From Planctomycetota bacterium (lineage in GTDB: Bacteria > Planctomycetota > UBA1135 > GCA-002686595), in contig JADJQU010000005.1 of assembly GCA_016712565.1 (NCBI GenBank), forward strand, positions 310,001 through 374,000: DNA of 64,000 nt, given 5' to 3'. The translations under genes and the position numbers were made by a program. Shown piece after piece: positions 53,261-62,273 of this stretch. Under the pieces are notes generated by a model. That model did not search any database. It was not told the origin of the DNA and saw only the letters and a list, made by a program, of their open reading frames with translations. How positions within the stretch are numbered: the stretch's first letter is position 1; each line of letters begins with the position of its first letter.

Positions 53261-54331
53261 ATGCGCTCAGTGATTCAGGCCAGCGTCGGAGCCGTCGGGC
53301 TCGTGGCGCTTCTCGCGCTCCCGATGGGAGCCCTGGGGTCCGCGGAGCCCGCCACGGCGGCCCCGGTCCCCGCGATGGGGGACCAAGCTCCCGAAGTTGG
53401 ATCCATCGTCAACTACAAGTTCCGCCAGTCCCCCATGAACGCAGGTGGGCTCACCGATCTCGCGGACTTCCGCGGTCGGCCCCTCCTGATCGAGTTCTGG
53501 GGCACGCGTTGAGGACCTTGCGTCGGGGGGGCCGTGCCGTCCTCCATCAAGCTCAAGGCTGAACTCGGCGACGACATCAACATCCTGTTCGTCGAATCCC
53601 AAGGAACGAGTCCGGACGACACCGAGGCGTTCATCTACCGCCAGAAGTGGGGCGGGAGCCAGGCCCTGTGGACGCATGAGCGTCCCTGCGAGTCGGGACT
53701 GGATGGCATTCCCGCCTTCGTGCTGCTCGGCAACGACGGGCGCGTGCTGACCTCGGGGTACTCGGGCGACGGCAAGGTCAAGGACCTGATCGCCGCCGAG
53801 CTCAAGGCCGCCAAGGCCGTGCCGAAGGATCTTCCGCCCGCCCTGGCCAAGTCCTGGCAGGAGTTCGTCAAGGGCTCCTACGGAGCGGCGATTCTCGGTG
53901 CCCAAAAAGTGGCCGAACTTCCCGCGGCGGACGACAAGGCCGGAGCCGCGGAGCGCGCCAAGACATTGGTCGCCGACTGGACTCAGCGCGCGACCAACCG
54001 AGTCGAGCGTGTGAAGTACCTGATCGACAACGCCTACTTCGCCAAGGCGGATTCCGAGGTGCTGGCGCTCAAGGTCGCCGTGAAGGGGCTTCCGGATCTG
54101 GAGTCGAAGCTGGCGGATTTCGCCACGCGGCTTGCCGGAGAGGAGTTCAAGGCGGCGCGGGAGGCGGCCAAGTCGCTCGACAACCTGCTCGGGAAGGTCA
54201 ACGAGAAGGGCGTCGAGGACAAGACCGGCAAGGAGCTGAAGAAGCTCGCCGAAAAGTACTCCGGCACCAAGCCGGGCGAGCGCGCGGCACGGCTGTCGCG
54301 GCTGCTGGAGAAGAAGCCCGCCCAGGGCTAG
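53261..54331 (+). CDS. Thioredoxin-like selenoprotein (Sec at TGA 53510)
   Basis: 356 residues including Sec84; ATG 53261 behind AAGGAA. Signal peptide (residues ~8-27), then a TlpA/redoxin domain: VPAMGDQAPEVGSIVNYKFR, FRGRPLLIEFWGTR, in-frame TGA, GPCVGGAVPSSIKLKAEL, INILFVESQGTSPDDTEAF, GIPAFVLLGNDGRVL. Residues ~190-356 are a Lys/Ala/Glu-rich helical domain. The TGA replaces the first Cys of the CGPC redox motif, giving UGPC, and the open frame and family match continue directly after it. A stem that starts at the TGA follows. Domain order is the reverse of the other selenoprotein (redoxin first). Likely an exported thiol oxidoreductase or peroxidase-like protein. Stop-based gene callers would report two fragments. 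Confidence 0.86.
53511..53544 (+). promoter_or_regulatory. Bacterial SECIS candidate of the second selenoprotein
   Basis: GAGGAC (53511-53516, starting inside the TGA) pairs perfectly with GTCCTC (53539-53544). Inside, TGCG (53519-53522) can pair with CGTG (53533-53536), with wobbles, under a G-rich ten-base apical loop. A stem that includes the UGA and a G near the loop tip fit bacterial SECIS rules, but the upper stem is weak. Confidence 0.42.
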
Positions 54332-54416
54332 CCCACCGTGGGCCTTTCGCCGCGGGCGCCTCGGACGTGAACCGTCCCGGGCGCCCGCGGCATGGGGGCG
54401 GTGCGGGTCCCGGCGG

Positions 54417-56102
54417 CTAGCGACCGGCCTGGCAGAAGCAGGGCGAGGTGAGCTGCACGTCGGCGTGGCTCCAGCTCTTCTCGAAGCGCGGCATGAGTTC
54501 CGCCGCCGCCGCCGTGGCCCCACGGCCCTCCAATGCTCGCCGCAGGCCGAACAGAGACCAGCCGTTCTCGGGATACTGGGCCAGGTCGGCGCGGAACACC
54601 TCCTCGGCCTCCTCGAAGCGCCTGGCCACCAAGAGCGCCGCGCCCAGGGTGTGTCGCGCGGGCATCATCCAGTCCGGGGCTTCGTCGTAGACCAGCAGGG
54701 ACTGCAGGCGCACGGCCTCGCGCAAGAGATCCAGGCCGATCTCGACCTCGCCGCGGCGAAACTCCAACTCGCCGCCCAGGAGATTTCTCGGAATCTGGAG
54801 CACCGTGCGCGCCGGATTGTTGCCGATGGGCCGGGACTCCTCGATGCCCGCCACGACCACGTCGAATTCCACGAGTTCCCGCTCGGCTTCGTCGAGCCGA
54901 TCCAGGGCCGTCAACGCCACGCCGCGCGCGTAGTGCCTCACGGCGTTGCAGATCTTGAGCTCCGGCGCGTAGGCCGGCCGCGCGAGGATCTCCGACCATT
55001 GGCCGAAGCGCACTTCCACGTGCAGATCCACCGGCAGATAGCCGTCCACGGTGGGAGCCATCTGCTGGATGAACTCCTGCGGCACGCCGTCCACCATGGC
55101 GCGGGCGGCCGCCTGAGCGCCCCCGCGATCGCCGAGCATCATGCAGGCCCAGGCGAGGAAGTGGTGGTTGTGGGCCATGTAGAGGCGATAGAAGCCGTCC
55201 CGGGGGAATCGGGCGGCCTGGGCCGTGTCGGCCGCGATGGCGCGCCGGTTGGCCTCTGCCGCCTCGGCCCAGCGACCCAGGCGCGCGTGGATGTGGGCGG
55301 GCATGTGGATCAGGTGGCCCGCGTCGCCCCGGTGATTCGCCAGGCGCTCCGCCGCCGCGGCGGCCCTCCCCGGCAGGGGCCCCGCTTCCATGGCGTGGAT
55401 GTACAGGTGGCACAGGCCGGGGTGATCGGGCGCCTGGGCGAGGCCGTGCTCCAGCAGTTCGACAATCTCGGGCGTCCAGTCGCGGGCGGCCTGCTCCTGG
55501 GTCCACAGGTCCCAGGGGTGCACGTCCATGAGCGCTTCGGCGCACCAGGCCCTCACGTCCGCGTCGGCGGGGTACTGCCGTTGGACGCGCCGCATGGCGT
55601 CGGCGAAGGCCTGGTCCAGGGGCGCGCGCGGGGCGCTGAAGTCCGCCGAGTAGCGGGCGGCCAGGGCCTCGATCAGATCGCGCTCCACGGGTTCGGCCGC
55701 CCCCAGGCGCGCCCGGGCTTCCTGCAGGGCCTTCCAGGCTGCCTCGCCGCGGGAGGGATCCAGGGCGGGGTTGTTGATGTGGGGCCCGTGGGCGAAGGCG
55801 ACGCCCCACCAGGGCATGGGGGAGTGGGGGGCCTGGCGAGCGGCTTCCCCGAAGGCCGCGATGGCCCCGTCATGGTTGAAGGCCCACATCAGATAGAGCC
55901 CGCGGTCGAAGGCCCGCTGGGCCTCGGCCGAAACCGAGCGCAGGGGACGGCTGACCGGACTTTCGTCTGCGCCGGGGACGGGGGAGTCCGCCCCGGAGAC
56001 CCGGCCCGCCGCGCCTTCCGCGGGAGCGAGTCCCTGGGAATGACAGGCGCAGAAGAGCGAGAGCAAGGACAGGGAGGACCCGAGGAGACGTGCGTTCGAC
56101 AT
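54417..56102 (-). CDS. Secreted TPR-repeat protein
   Basis: 561 residues. The N-terminal signal segment (LLGSSLSLLSLFCAC) has Cys18 and Cys20, so possibly lipidated. The mature protein consists of TPR-like helices starting with RAFDRGLYLMWAFNHDGAIAAFGEAARQAP and including GDAGHLIHMPAHIHARLGRWAEAAEANRRAI and FEEAEEVFRADLAQYPENGWSLFGL. The conserved WAFNHDGAIAAFGEA and HMPAHIHxRxG stretches mark a TPR family of unknown function that is widespread in environmental bacteria. Two clustered His motifs (HIHAR, HNHHF) could bind metal; untested. Single gene by spacing. Confidence 0.82.
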   Translation of the reverse strand: MSNARLLGSSLSLLSLFCACHSQGLAPAEGAAGRVSGADSPVPGADESPVSRPLRSVSAEAQRAFDRGLYLMWAFNHDGAIAAFGEAARQAPHSPMPWWGVAFAHGPHINNPALDPSRGEAAWKALQEARARLGAAEPVERDLIEALAARYSADFSAPRAPLDQAFADAMRRVQRQYPADADVRAWCAEALMDVHPWDLWTQEQAARDWTPEIVELLEHGLAQAPDHPGLCHLYIHAMEAGPLPGRAAAAAERLANHRGDAGHLIHMPAHIHARLGRWAEAAEANRRAIAADTAQAARFPRDGFYRLYMAHNHHFLAWACMMLGDRGGAQAAARAMVDGVPQEFIQQMAPTVDGYLPVDLHVEVRFGQWSEILARPAYAPELKICNAVRHYARGVALTALDRLDEAERELVEFDVVVAGIEESRPIGNNPARTVLQIPRNLLGGELEFRRGEVEIGLDLLREAVRLQSLLVYDEAPDWMMPARHTLGAALLVARRFEEAEEVFRADLAQYPENGWSLFGLRRALEGRGATAAAAELMPRFEKSWSHADVQLTSPCFCQAGR

Positions 56103-56290
56103 GGCGGTGACTTTCTCTTGGTGGGTTCAGCGCCCAGTGTCCTGCCCGCGAGGTCCGCCGCCAAGCCCGGTTCCACCGCGGCTGGCGTGGCGCACTTTCT
56201 AAGTGTTGCAGCAGTCACGCCTCGCCGCGGAGCCAGGGCAGGAAACCGCACGGATGCTCCCCCGGCCCACGGGCCCGGGGATCCGGTTCG

Positions 56291-57658
56291 TTAGCGCTTG
56301 TCGCTGGGTGGGGTGGGCGCGGGCGCGGGGGACGGCGGGTTCGGGTACTTCTTCGGCAGTTCCTTCAGGCCGATCGGGGTGCCTCGCCAGCGCACCGGGC
56401 CGGTCACCACCGTGGCCGGATCGAGGAAGAGCGAGCCCACGGGCGAGCCCTCGGGGCGCGATTCGCGGACCGGCTCCAACTCCAGGGCCGCGGGATTGGC
56501 GCCGGAAACGAACCGATTGGCGCCGCGCAGTTCCACGGCTTCGCAGGCGCCGATGGCCACCAGGGGCCGGTCCCCGCAGCCCTTCGCCATTTCGAAGTCG
56601 TTGCTCTCCAGGACCAACTTGGCGCTCGGCACGCCCTCGTTGCCGTCCCAGGCCACCAGGGCGCCGGTGCCGTAGGGCGACTCCGGTCGCGTCAGGGCGC
56701 GCACCTCGGCGGCGAACCCCGCGCGGTAGCGATTGCCCTGCAACAGGATCGTCCCCGCGTGGCGTCCCGCGAAGGTGAAGGCGCTGCCTCCCTTGTTGTT
56801 GTCGCCGGCGGCGATGCAGCAATCGGTGGCCGTGCAGTTGCGGATCGTCAGCGTGCCGACGCCCGGCGGGCCCTCCTCGATGCGCGCGGTCAACTGCACG
56901 AAGGTCCGTCCGACGCGGGCCACGTCGACGTTTTCGATCCAGGCGTCGCCGCGCAGGTTTTGCAGGTAGAAGGCGTGCTCGCGCCGCAGGTCCACGATGC
57001 GGGCGCGGCCGCGAACGCCGCGGAACTCGAAGTCCTTGAGCCCGCGGCCGTAGACGCCCCACTTGGATGAACTCGGTCCCGAGTCGGTCACGTGGTTCCA
57101 CTGGCCGATGATGTTGACGTCGAGGAAGCGATAGCCCTCGTGAACCCAGTCCGCCCCCTGGGAGAACAAGACACCCGCGCGCGTGCCCGGCCGGATCTCC
57201 AGATTCTGGAAGGTGATGAACCCGTTCTTGATCTGCTGGCTGACCGTGATCGTGTCGCCCGTGCCGACGATGCGCGCCTGCCCGCGGCCGTCGACCACGA
57301 TCGGTGCCGCGCGCGTGCCGCCCGACGTGCGGGCATTTCCCGAGGAGTCCTTGGCAAAGCCGATGCTGAAGCTCCTGTATTCGCCCGGCGTCAGTTCGAT
57401 CCGCGCGCCGGGCTTGGCGATGGAGAGCGCCGTGGCGATCGAGTTCTTCGACTCCACCTCGGGGCCGTTGTCGGCCACGAAGGAGGTGGGCGTGCACACG
57501 ATGTGCATGGCCGTGGGGACGGGCGGAAGCTTGGGCCCGCGCACGGGCTTCTGCTTCTGGGGCACGGCGAGGACCATGGCGATCGCCGCGCAGGCGAACC
57601 CGTGCGGCCAGAGGCGCAGGAGGGAGAGGACCATCGCAGGGACCCGATCCTCGTCCAT
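56291..57658 (-). CDS. Secreted right-handed beta-helix-like protein
   Basis: 455 residues from ATG 57658 (ATG 57634 also possible). Signal peptide (LWPHGFACAAIAMVLAVP). Repeating short strands such as ARIVGTGDTITVSQQIKNGFITFQNLEIRPG, HVTDSGPSSSKWGVYGRGLKDFEFRGV and VGTLTIRNCTATDCCIAAGDNNKGGSAFTFAGRHAGTILLQGNRYRAG fit a parallel beta-helix of the pectate-lyase-like class. No catalytic residues identified. The C-terminus is Pro/Ala-rich. Such proteins are common, often numerous, in Planctomycetota. Lies after the FG-GAP gene on the same strand, separated by a hairpin terminator. Confidence 0.75.
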   Translation of the reverse strand: MDEDRVPAMVLSLLRLWPHGFACAAIAMVLAVPQKQKPVRGPKLPPVPTAMHIVCTPTSFVADNGPEVESKNSIATALSIAKPGARIELTPGEYRSFSIGFAKDSSGNARTSGGTRAAPIVVDGRGQARIVGTGDTITVSQQIKNGFITFQNLEIRPGTRAGVLFSQGADWVHEGYRFLDVNIIGQWNHVTDSGPSSSKWGVYGRGLKDFEFRGVRGRARIVDLRREHAFYLQNLRGDAWIENVDVARVGRTFVQLTARIEEGPPGVGTLTIRNCTATDCCIAAGDNNKGGSAFTFAGRHAGTILLQGNRYRAGFAAEVRALTRPESPYGTGALVAWDGNEGVPSAKLVLESNDFEMAKGCGDRPLVAIGACEAVELRGANRFVSGANPAALELEPVRESRPEGSPVGSLFLDPATVVTGPVRWRGTPIGLKELPKKYPNPPSPAPAPTPPSDKR

Positions 57659-57694
57659 GGGCCCGGTCCTCGCCAAGGGGGGGCCCTGGAAACA

Positions 57695-57729
57695 GCGCGG
57701 GGCCCGGGCGGATCGCCCGAGCCCCGCGC
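57695..57729 (-). terminator. Terminator of the FG-GAP gene
   Basis: A 9-base stem GCGCGGGGC / GCCCCGCGC continues, after one mismatch, as CGGGC / GCCCG around a five-base loop. It is 23 bases downstream of the FG-GAP stop on the minus strand and is followed by TGTTTCC, a short T-rich run. Confidence 0.55.
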
Positions 57730-57751
57730 GAGAGAGACCTACGTGCCCGCT

Positions 57752-59422
57752 TCAGGGCACCATCGTCACCGGCAGCGGATTGGAGGCCGCCACGGCCTGG
57801 CCCTGGGCGTCGAGGATCACCGCCGCGTGATAGAAGGTCAGCCCCAGGTAGCCCGCGGACAGGAGCGCCTGGGTCGGAGTGAAGCTCACCTGCGCGCGTC
57901 CCGCGCCGTCCAGTTGGCCCGTGGGGGCGCTCAGGAGGGCATTGGTGGAGGCAGCGGACGTGTGGCGCAGGTACCGGTCCACCACCAGGGGCACGAGCAC
58001 CCCCCCGAACGGCGTCTTGGGCGAGAGTCCGGTGATCGAGCCCAGGATGCGGTAGTCGTGTTGGGCGAAGGCCGGGCCCATGTCGATCGTGAGCACCGGC
58101 TGCTGGGGCAGGGAGAGCCGCACCAGGAAGTCGCTGGCGAAGAAGGGCATGGGCTGGGTGGAGATCACCAGGGCGCCGCCCTTCTCGCTCGGCAGCGCCA
58201 GGTTGCCGGGGCAACCCGCCACGAGGTCCGGGGAGCCGTCCTGGTTCACGTCCCCGGAGCCCGCGATCGCGGCCCCCAGGGGGCGGCCGAAATCCTGGCC
58301 GAAGCGCGTCCAGAGCACGCTACCGGCCGCGCCCGAGAAGCAGGTCAGGCTGCCCGTGTCCACGGCCCCAATCAGGTCCGCGCCCGGAGCGCCCACGACG
58401 AAGTCGTCCGTGCCGTCCTGGTTCACATCGCCCGCGGCGGCCAGGGCTGCGCCGAAGCGGTCGGCGATGCCCACGCCGAAGACGCGCCAAAGCGCAGGGC
58501 CGCCCGCGGCCAGGAACACGTCCACCTGGCCGGTGCTCGCCGGGGAAACCTGCGGCGAACCCACCGCGAGGTCCGCGCGGCCGTCGTGGTCGAGGTCCCC
58601 CAGGGTGGCGAGCGAACTGCCGAAGTTGTCCCCGGAATTGAGCCCGTTCAGGCTGCGCAGCAGGGTCTGATCGAGGCCGGAAAACACGCGCACGTAGCCC
58701 GTGGCGGCCGTGCCGGCGATCGACGGCGCGCCCACGGCGAAGTCGCTGACGCCGTCGTTGTTCCAATCCCCGAGCCGCGTCAGGTCATGGCCGAACAGCT
58801 GATTGCCGGCCGCGCCGTAGAGGTTGAACAGCGTCGCTCCCGTCGCGCCCGACCAGACTCGCACCGACCCCGACGACGAGCCGAAGTTGTCGTCGTCGAT
58901 GGCGCCGCCCGCGAATTCCGCGACCCCGTCGCCGTCCAGATCGCCCAGGGAGGCGACGCTCCAACCCATGTGGTCGTTGGCGCCCGCTCCGTCCTTGGTG
59001 AAGATCGCGGACCCATCGCGACCCGAGCGCACGTACACCCGACCACAGCCTGCGGTGGCCCCGGTGGCCAGGGGCGCACCGATCACCAGATCGTCGATTC
59101 CGTCGCCGTTGATGTCGGGAAGGCCGTCGACCCCGTGGCCGAAGCGATCTCCCGCCGCCGCGCCGTCCACGGTGTAGAGCTGCGTGCCTCGCGAACCCGA
59201 AATCACCTGCACCTGACCGCGCCCGTTGTTGGCGCCGATGCTGGCCACGGCGTAGTCGGGTGCTCCGTCGCCGTCGATGTCGGACAACTCGGCCACCGCG
59301 GAGCCCATGTGGTCCCCGTTCGCTCCCGAATACTCGTAGAGGCGGCTCGCCTGGCCGGACTGGGCCGGGAGCAGGGGGGAAAGGGCCAGGAATGCTGCCG
59401 CGGAAATCGTGATGCGGATCAT
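57752..59422 (-). CDS. Secreted FG-GAP repeat (integrin-like propeller) protein
   Basis: 556 residues. Signal peptide MIRITISAAAFLALSPLLPAQ. About seven FG-GAP repeats with Ca2+-binding loops: LSDIDGDGAPDYAVASIG, LPDINGDGIDDLVIGAP, LGDLDGDGVAEFAGGA, LGDWNNDGVSDFAVGAP, LGDLDHDGRADLAVGSP, AGDVNQDGTDDFVVGAP, SGDVNQDGSPDLVAGCP. This predicts one beta-propeller like the integrin alpha head. A ~150-residue beta-rich C-terminal domain (SLPQQPVLTIDMGP, QVSFTPTQALLSAGYLGLTFYHAAVIL) follows, of a type seen at the end of many planctomycetal secreted proteins. Adhesion or surface role is family inference. Confidence 0.9.
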   Translation of the reverse strand: MIRITISAAAFLALSPLLPAQSGQASRLYEYSGANGDHMGSAVAELSDIDGDGAPDYAVASIGANNGRGQVQVISGSRGTQLYTVDGAAAGDRFGHGVDGLPDINGDGIDDLVIGAPLATGATAGCGRVYVRSGRDGSAIFTKDGAGANDHMGWSVASLGDLDGDGVAEFAGGAIDDDNFGSSSGSVRVWSGATGATLFNLYGAAGNQLFGHDLTRLGDWNNDGVSDFAVGAPSIAGTAATGYVRVFSGLDQTLLRSLNGLNSGDNFGSSLATLGDLDHDGRADLAVGSPQVSPASTGQVDVFLAAGGPALWRVFGVGIADRFGAALAAAGDVNQDGTDDFVVGAPGADLIGAVDTGSLTCFSGAAGSVLWTRFGQDFGRPLGAAIAGSGDVNQDGSPDLVAGCPGNLALPSEKGGALVISTQPMPFFASDFLVRLSLPQQPVLTIDMGPAFAQHDYRILGSITGLSPKTPFGGVLVPLVVDRYLRHTSAASTNALLSAPTGQLDGAGRAQVSFTPTQALLSAGYLGLTFYHAAVILDAQGQAVAASNPLPVTMVP

Positions 59423-59927
59423 GGTCGTGTGCGGGGGTTGACCGCGGGGGAAGTCCCGCGCGAAGCCCGGGATGGCAATTCCGGAGGAACGGCCTGGGTG
59501 GGGGCCGATTCCCCCGCACCCCCGGCGGGGGCCTCCCGGCAGGGCCACGGCCGCGGCCCAGGAGTGGGACGGCAGGGCAGGCCCCAGGCCTCCGCCAGCG
59601 GGACCGCCGGCCCCTCCGGGCCCGCCCCTAGGGTCCTCCGTGAAGGCGGAGAACCCGTGCGGGTCCGCGCCCCAGGCAAGCCCCACCCCGCACCCCCCTG
59701 GTTTGCGCGAGGGGGGTCGCGAAAGGGGGCTCGCGGAGGGGGCCGCGAGCTTTGGCCTCTGCGCGGCCATTCGCTACAACGCTCCACGCGCGATCCAAAC
59801 TCCACGGCCGCGGCCACCCGCCGCGGTTTCCAGGATCGCCGCCACGGGCCACACTCCCCAGCGGAATCGCGCGATCCCCGGCCCCGAATCCTCCCTTCCG
59901 ATCCCCCCCAGGAACCCGAGGACACGT
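59423..59927 (+). other. Divergent intergenic region
   Basis: 505 bases between the FG-GAP gene and the Gfo/Idh operon. A candidate promoter for the operon is listed separately. Open frames cross it but encode Pro/Arg/Gly-rich sequence without family resemblance. Nothing else recognised. Confidence 0.5.
59752..59780 (+). promoter_or_regulatory. Candidate sigma-70 promoter of the Gfo/Idh operon
   Basis: TTGGCC (59752-59757) and TACAAC (59775-59780) with a 17-base spacer; each box matches 4 of 6 consensus bases. It would give a leader of about 140 bases before the ATG at 59928. Confidence 0.3.
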
Positions 59928-61151
59928 ATGGAATCCCGCTCCCCCAAGGCCGGTCGCCGCGCCGCGGCCCGGGCCCCGCGCCGTGAAACGCCCCCGCCCC
60001 CGGGGACGCCGCTGCGCATCGGACTGATCGGGCAGAAGTTCATGGGCAAGGCCCATTCGAACGCCTGGTCCCAGGCCGGCCGCTTCTTCGACCTGCCCCG
60101 CGCCGTGGAGCTCACCACGATCGCGGCCCGCGACGGAGCCTCCCTGGGCGCCTTCGCCCGACGCTTCGGCTGGAAGCAGCACACGGCCGACTGGCGCGAG
60201 CTGGCGCGGGACCCGGAGATCGACCTGGTGGACGTGGGCACCCCCAACGACGTGCACAGGGAACAGGCCCTGGCGATGCTCGAAGCGGGCAAGCACGTGG
60301 CCTGCGAGAAGCCCCTGGCGGGCACCCTGGACGACGCGAGGGCCATGCGCGACGCCGCCCGCAAGGCGGGGAAGCGCGCGCGCACCTTCGTCTGGTTCAA
60401 CTACCGCCGCGCGCCGGCCGTGGCCCTCGCCTGGCAGCTCCTGCGGGAGAATCGCCTGGGCAAACTGGTCCACGTGCGCGCCCACTACCTCCAGGGGTGG
60501 GGCGGGGCGGGCACGCCCATGTCCTGGCGCTTCCAAAAGAAGCTCGCCGGTTCGGGAGCCCACGGCGACCTCAACGCCCACATCGTGGACCTGGCGCGCT
60601 TCCTCACCGGCGAGGAAGTGACCACGATCCACGGCGCCCACTCGCGCACGTTCGTCAAGCGCCGGGCCGTGGCCGGCACCTCGCGCACCGCCGCCAGCGA
60701 CGTGGACGACTGCGTGTCGTTCCTGGCGAGCTTCCGCGGCGGCGCCACCGCGGTCTTCGAGGCCACGCGCCTGGCCCCGGGCCACTTCAACGACAACCAC
60801 ATCGAGGTCAACGGCGAGCACGGTTCCCTGCGCTTCTCCTTCGAGGACATGAACCTGCTGGAGTACTACGACGGCCGGGAGCCCCGCCGGCTGCAGGGCT
60901 GGAAGCGGATTCAGTGCACCTTCGGCGATGCCCATCCCTATGCCGCCCACTGGTGGCCGGAGGGGCACGTGCTGGGCTACGAGCACGGCTTCGTCAACCA
61001 GGCCGCCGACATCGTGCGCGCGCTCTCGGGCGCGAAGCCCGAGGTCCCGCTGCCCGATTTCGAGGACGCCTACGAAACCCAGCGGGTGCTGGAGGCCGCC
61101 CTGGTCTCCGCCGCGAATCGCACCGCGATCCCGCTCTCCCAGATTCCCTGA
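59928..61151 (+). CDS. Gfo/Idh/MocA family oxidoreductase
   Basis: 407 residues. A basic ~25-residue leader precedes the Rossmann fold, RIGLIGQKFMGKAHSNAW (the 'GxGxMG' loop reads GQKFMG). ACEKPLAG holds the conserved catalytic Lys of the EKP motif, FVWFNYRRAPAV is the family's 'nyR..P' segment, and GSGAHGDLNAHIVDLARFL carries the C-domain H..D..H motif. NAD(P)-dependent sugar or polyol dehydrogenase; substrate unknown. First of three genes with the sugar isomerase (25-base gap) and symporter, a common planctomycetal combination that suggests uptake and oxidation of a sugar derivative. Confidence 0.93.
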   Translation: MESRSPKAGRRAAARAPRRETPPPPGTPLRIGLIGQKFMGKAHSNAWSQAGRFFDLPRAVELTTIAARDGASLGAFARRFGWKQHTADWRELARDPEIDLVDVGTPNDVHREQALAMLEAGKHVACEKPLAGTLDDARAMRDAARKAGKRARTFVWFNYRRAPAVALAWQLLRENRLGKLVHVRAHYLQGWGGAGTPMSWRFQKKLAGSGAHGDLNAHIVDLARFLTGEEVTTIHGAHSRTFVKRRAVAGTSRTAASDVDDCVSFLASFRGGATAVFEATRLAPGHFNDNHIEVNGEHGSLRFSFEDMNLLEYYDGREPRRLQGWKRIQCTFGDAHPYAAHWWPEGHVLGYEHGFVNQAADIVRALSGAKPEVPLPDFEDAYETQRVLEAALVSAANRTAIPLSQIP

Positions 61152-61176
61152 AGCCCCCTTTTCGCGAGACCACACC

Positions 61177-62220
61177 ATGCCGCGACCGGTTTGTCTGTTC
61201 ACGGGCCAGTGGGCCGACCTGAAGCTCGAGGACCTCTGCCAGCGGGCCCGGGCCATGGGCTACGACGGCCTGGAGCTGGCCTGCTGGGGCGACCACTTCG
61301 ATGTGCAAGCCTGTCTGTCCGACAAGACCTATGCCAAGCGCCAGTGGGAGCTCCTGTCCGCCTACAACCTGACCTCCTACGCGATCTCGAACCACCTGGT
61401 GGGGCAGGCCGTGTGCGACCTCGTGGACGAGCGCCACCGCGCGATCCTGCCTCCCGCGATCTGGGGCGACGGCGAGCCCGAGGGCGTGCGCAAGCGCGCC
61501 GCCGCGGAGATGAAGGACACCGCCAAGGCCGCGCGGCGCTTCTTCGACGCCGCGCCCCCGGAGGTCAAGGAACGTCTGGCGCGCACCGGCCGCACCGTGG
61601 TGGTGGGCTTCACGGGCTCCAGCATTTGGCCCCTGCTCTACTCGTTCCCGCCCAACCGGCCCGGCGCGGTGGACAAGGGCTTCGCGGATTTCGGCAAGCG
61701 CTGGGGGCCGATCCTCGACGTGTTCCAGAAGCAGGGGGTGTCCTTCGCCCTCGAGGTGCACCCCACGGAGATCGCCTTCGACATCGTCTCGACCCGTCGG
61801 GCCCTCAAGGCGGTGGCCGACCACCCGGCCTTCGGCTTCAACTTCGATCCTTCCCACTTCGGCTACCAGGGCGTGGACTACGTGGGCTTCCTGCGGGAGT
61901 TCTCCTCGCGCATCTGGAACGTGCACGTCAAGGACGTCTGGTGGTCGGAGTCGCCCACGGCGGCCGGCGTTTTCGGCGGGCACAGCGATTTCGGCGCCGA
62001 AGGGCGCTTCTGGGACTTCCGTTCCCCGGGCCGAGGACGCGTGGACTTCGAGGCCATCGTGCGCGAGCTGAACCGCTCGCGCTACGCCGGGCCGCTGACC
62101 GTCGAATGGGAGGACGGAGCCATGGACCGCGAGCACGGCGCGGCCGAGGCGGTCGATTTCGTGCGCGCACTGGATTTCGAACCCTCGGGCCGCGCGTTCG
62201 ACGCCGCCTTCGAGAAGTGA
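61177..62220 (+). CDS. Sugar phosphate isomerase/epimerase (TIM barrel, AP_endonuc_2)
   Basis: 347 residues. MGYDGLELACWGDHFDV at the start, VSFALEVHPTEIAFDI (metal-ligand Glu and His), FGFNFDPSHFGYQGVDYVGFL (Asp and His ligands), IWNVHVKDV and the final PLTVEWEDGAMDREHG (Glu) give the full xylose-isomerase-like metal site. Second gene of the operon; probably isomerises the product or substrate of the adjacent oxidoreductase. Exact sugar unknown. Confidence 0.93.
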   Translation: MPRPVCLFTGQWADLKLEDLCQRARAMGYDGLELACWGDHFDVQACLSDKTYAKRQWELLSAYNLTSYAISNHLVGQAVCDLVDERHRAILPPAIWGDGEPEGVRKRAAAEMKDTAKAARRFFDAAPPEVKERLARTGRTVVVGFTGSSIWPLLYSFPPNRPGAVDKGFADFGKRWGPILDVFQKQGVSFALEVHPTEIAFDIVSTRRALKAVADHPAFGFNFDPSHFGYQGVDYVGFLREFSSRIWNVHVKDVWWSESPTAAGVFGGHSDFGAEGRFWDFRSPGRGRVDFEAIVRELNRSRYAGPLTVEWEDGAMDREHGAAEAVDFVRALDFEPSGRAFDAAFEK

Positions 62221-62273
62221 AATGATCCGCTCGGCCCTGGCCACCCACGTCCCCACGCCCCTGGCGCATTGAA

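Noticed and set aside
53534..54331. A separate gene starting at GTG 53534
   Set aside because: Same reasoning: it would begin just after the redox motif, and the upstream ORF would end in the middle of the fold.
41520..54331. TGA reassigned to an amino acid throughout the genome
   Set aside because: Many intact genes here end at TGA at family-appropriate positions (e.g. mrfA, gap, naxE's neighbours), so TGA is a working stop codon.
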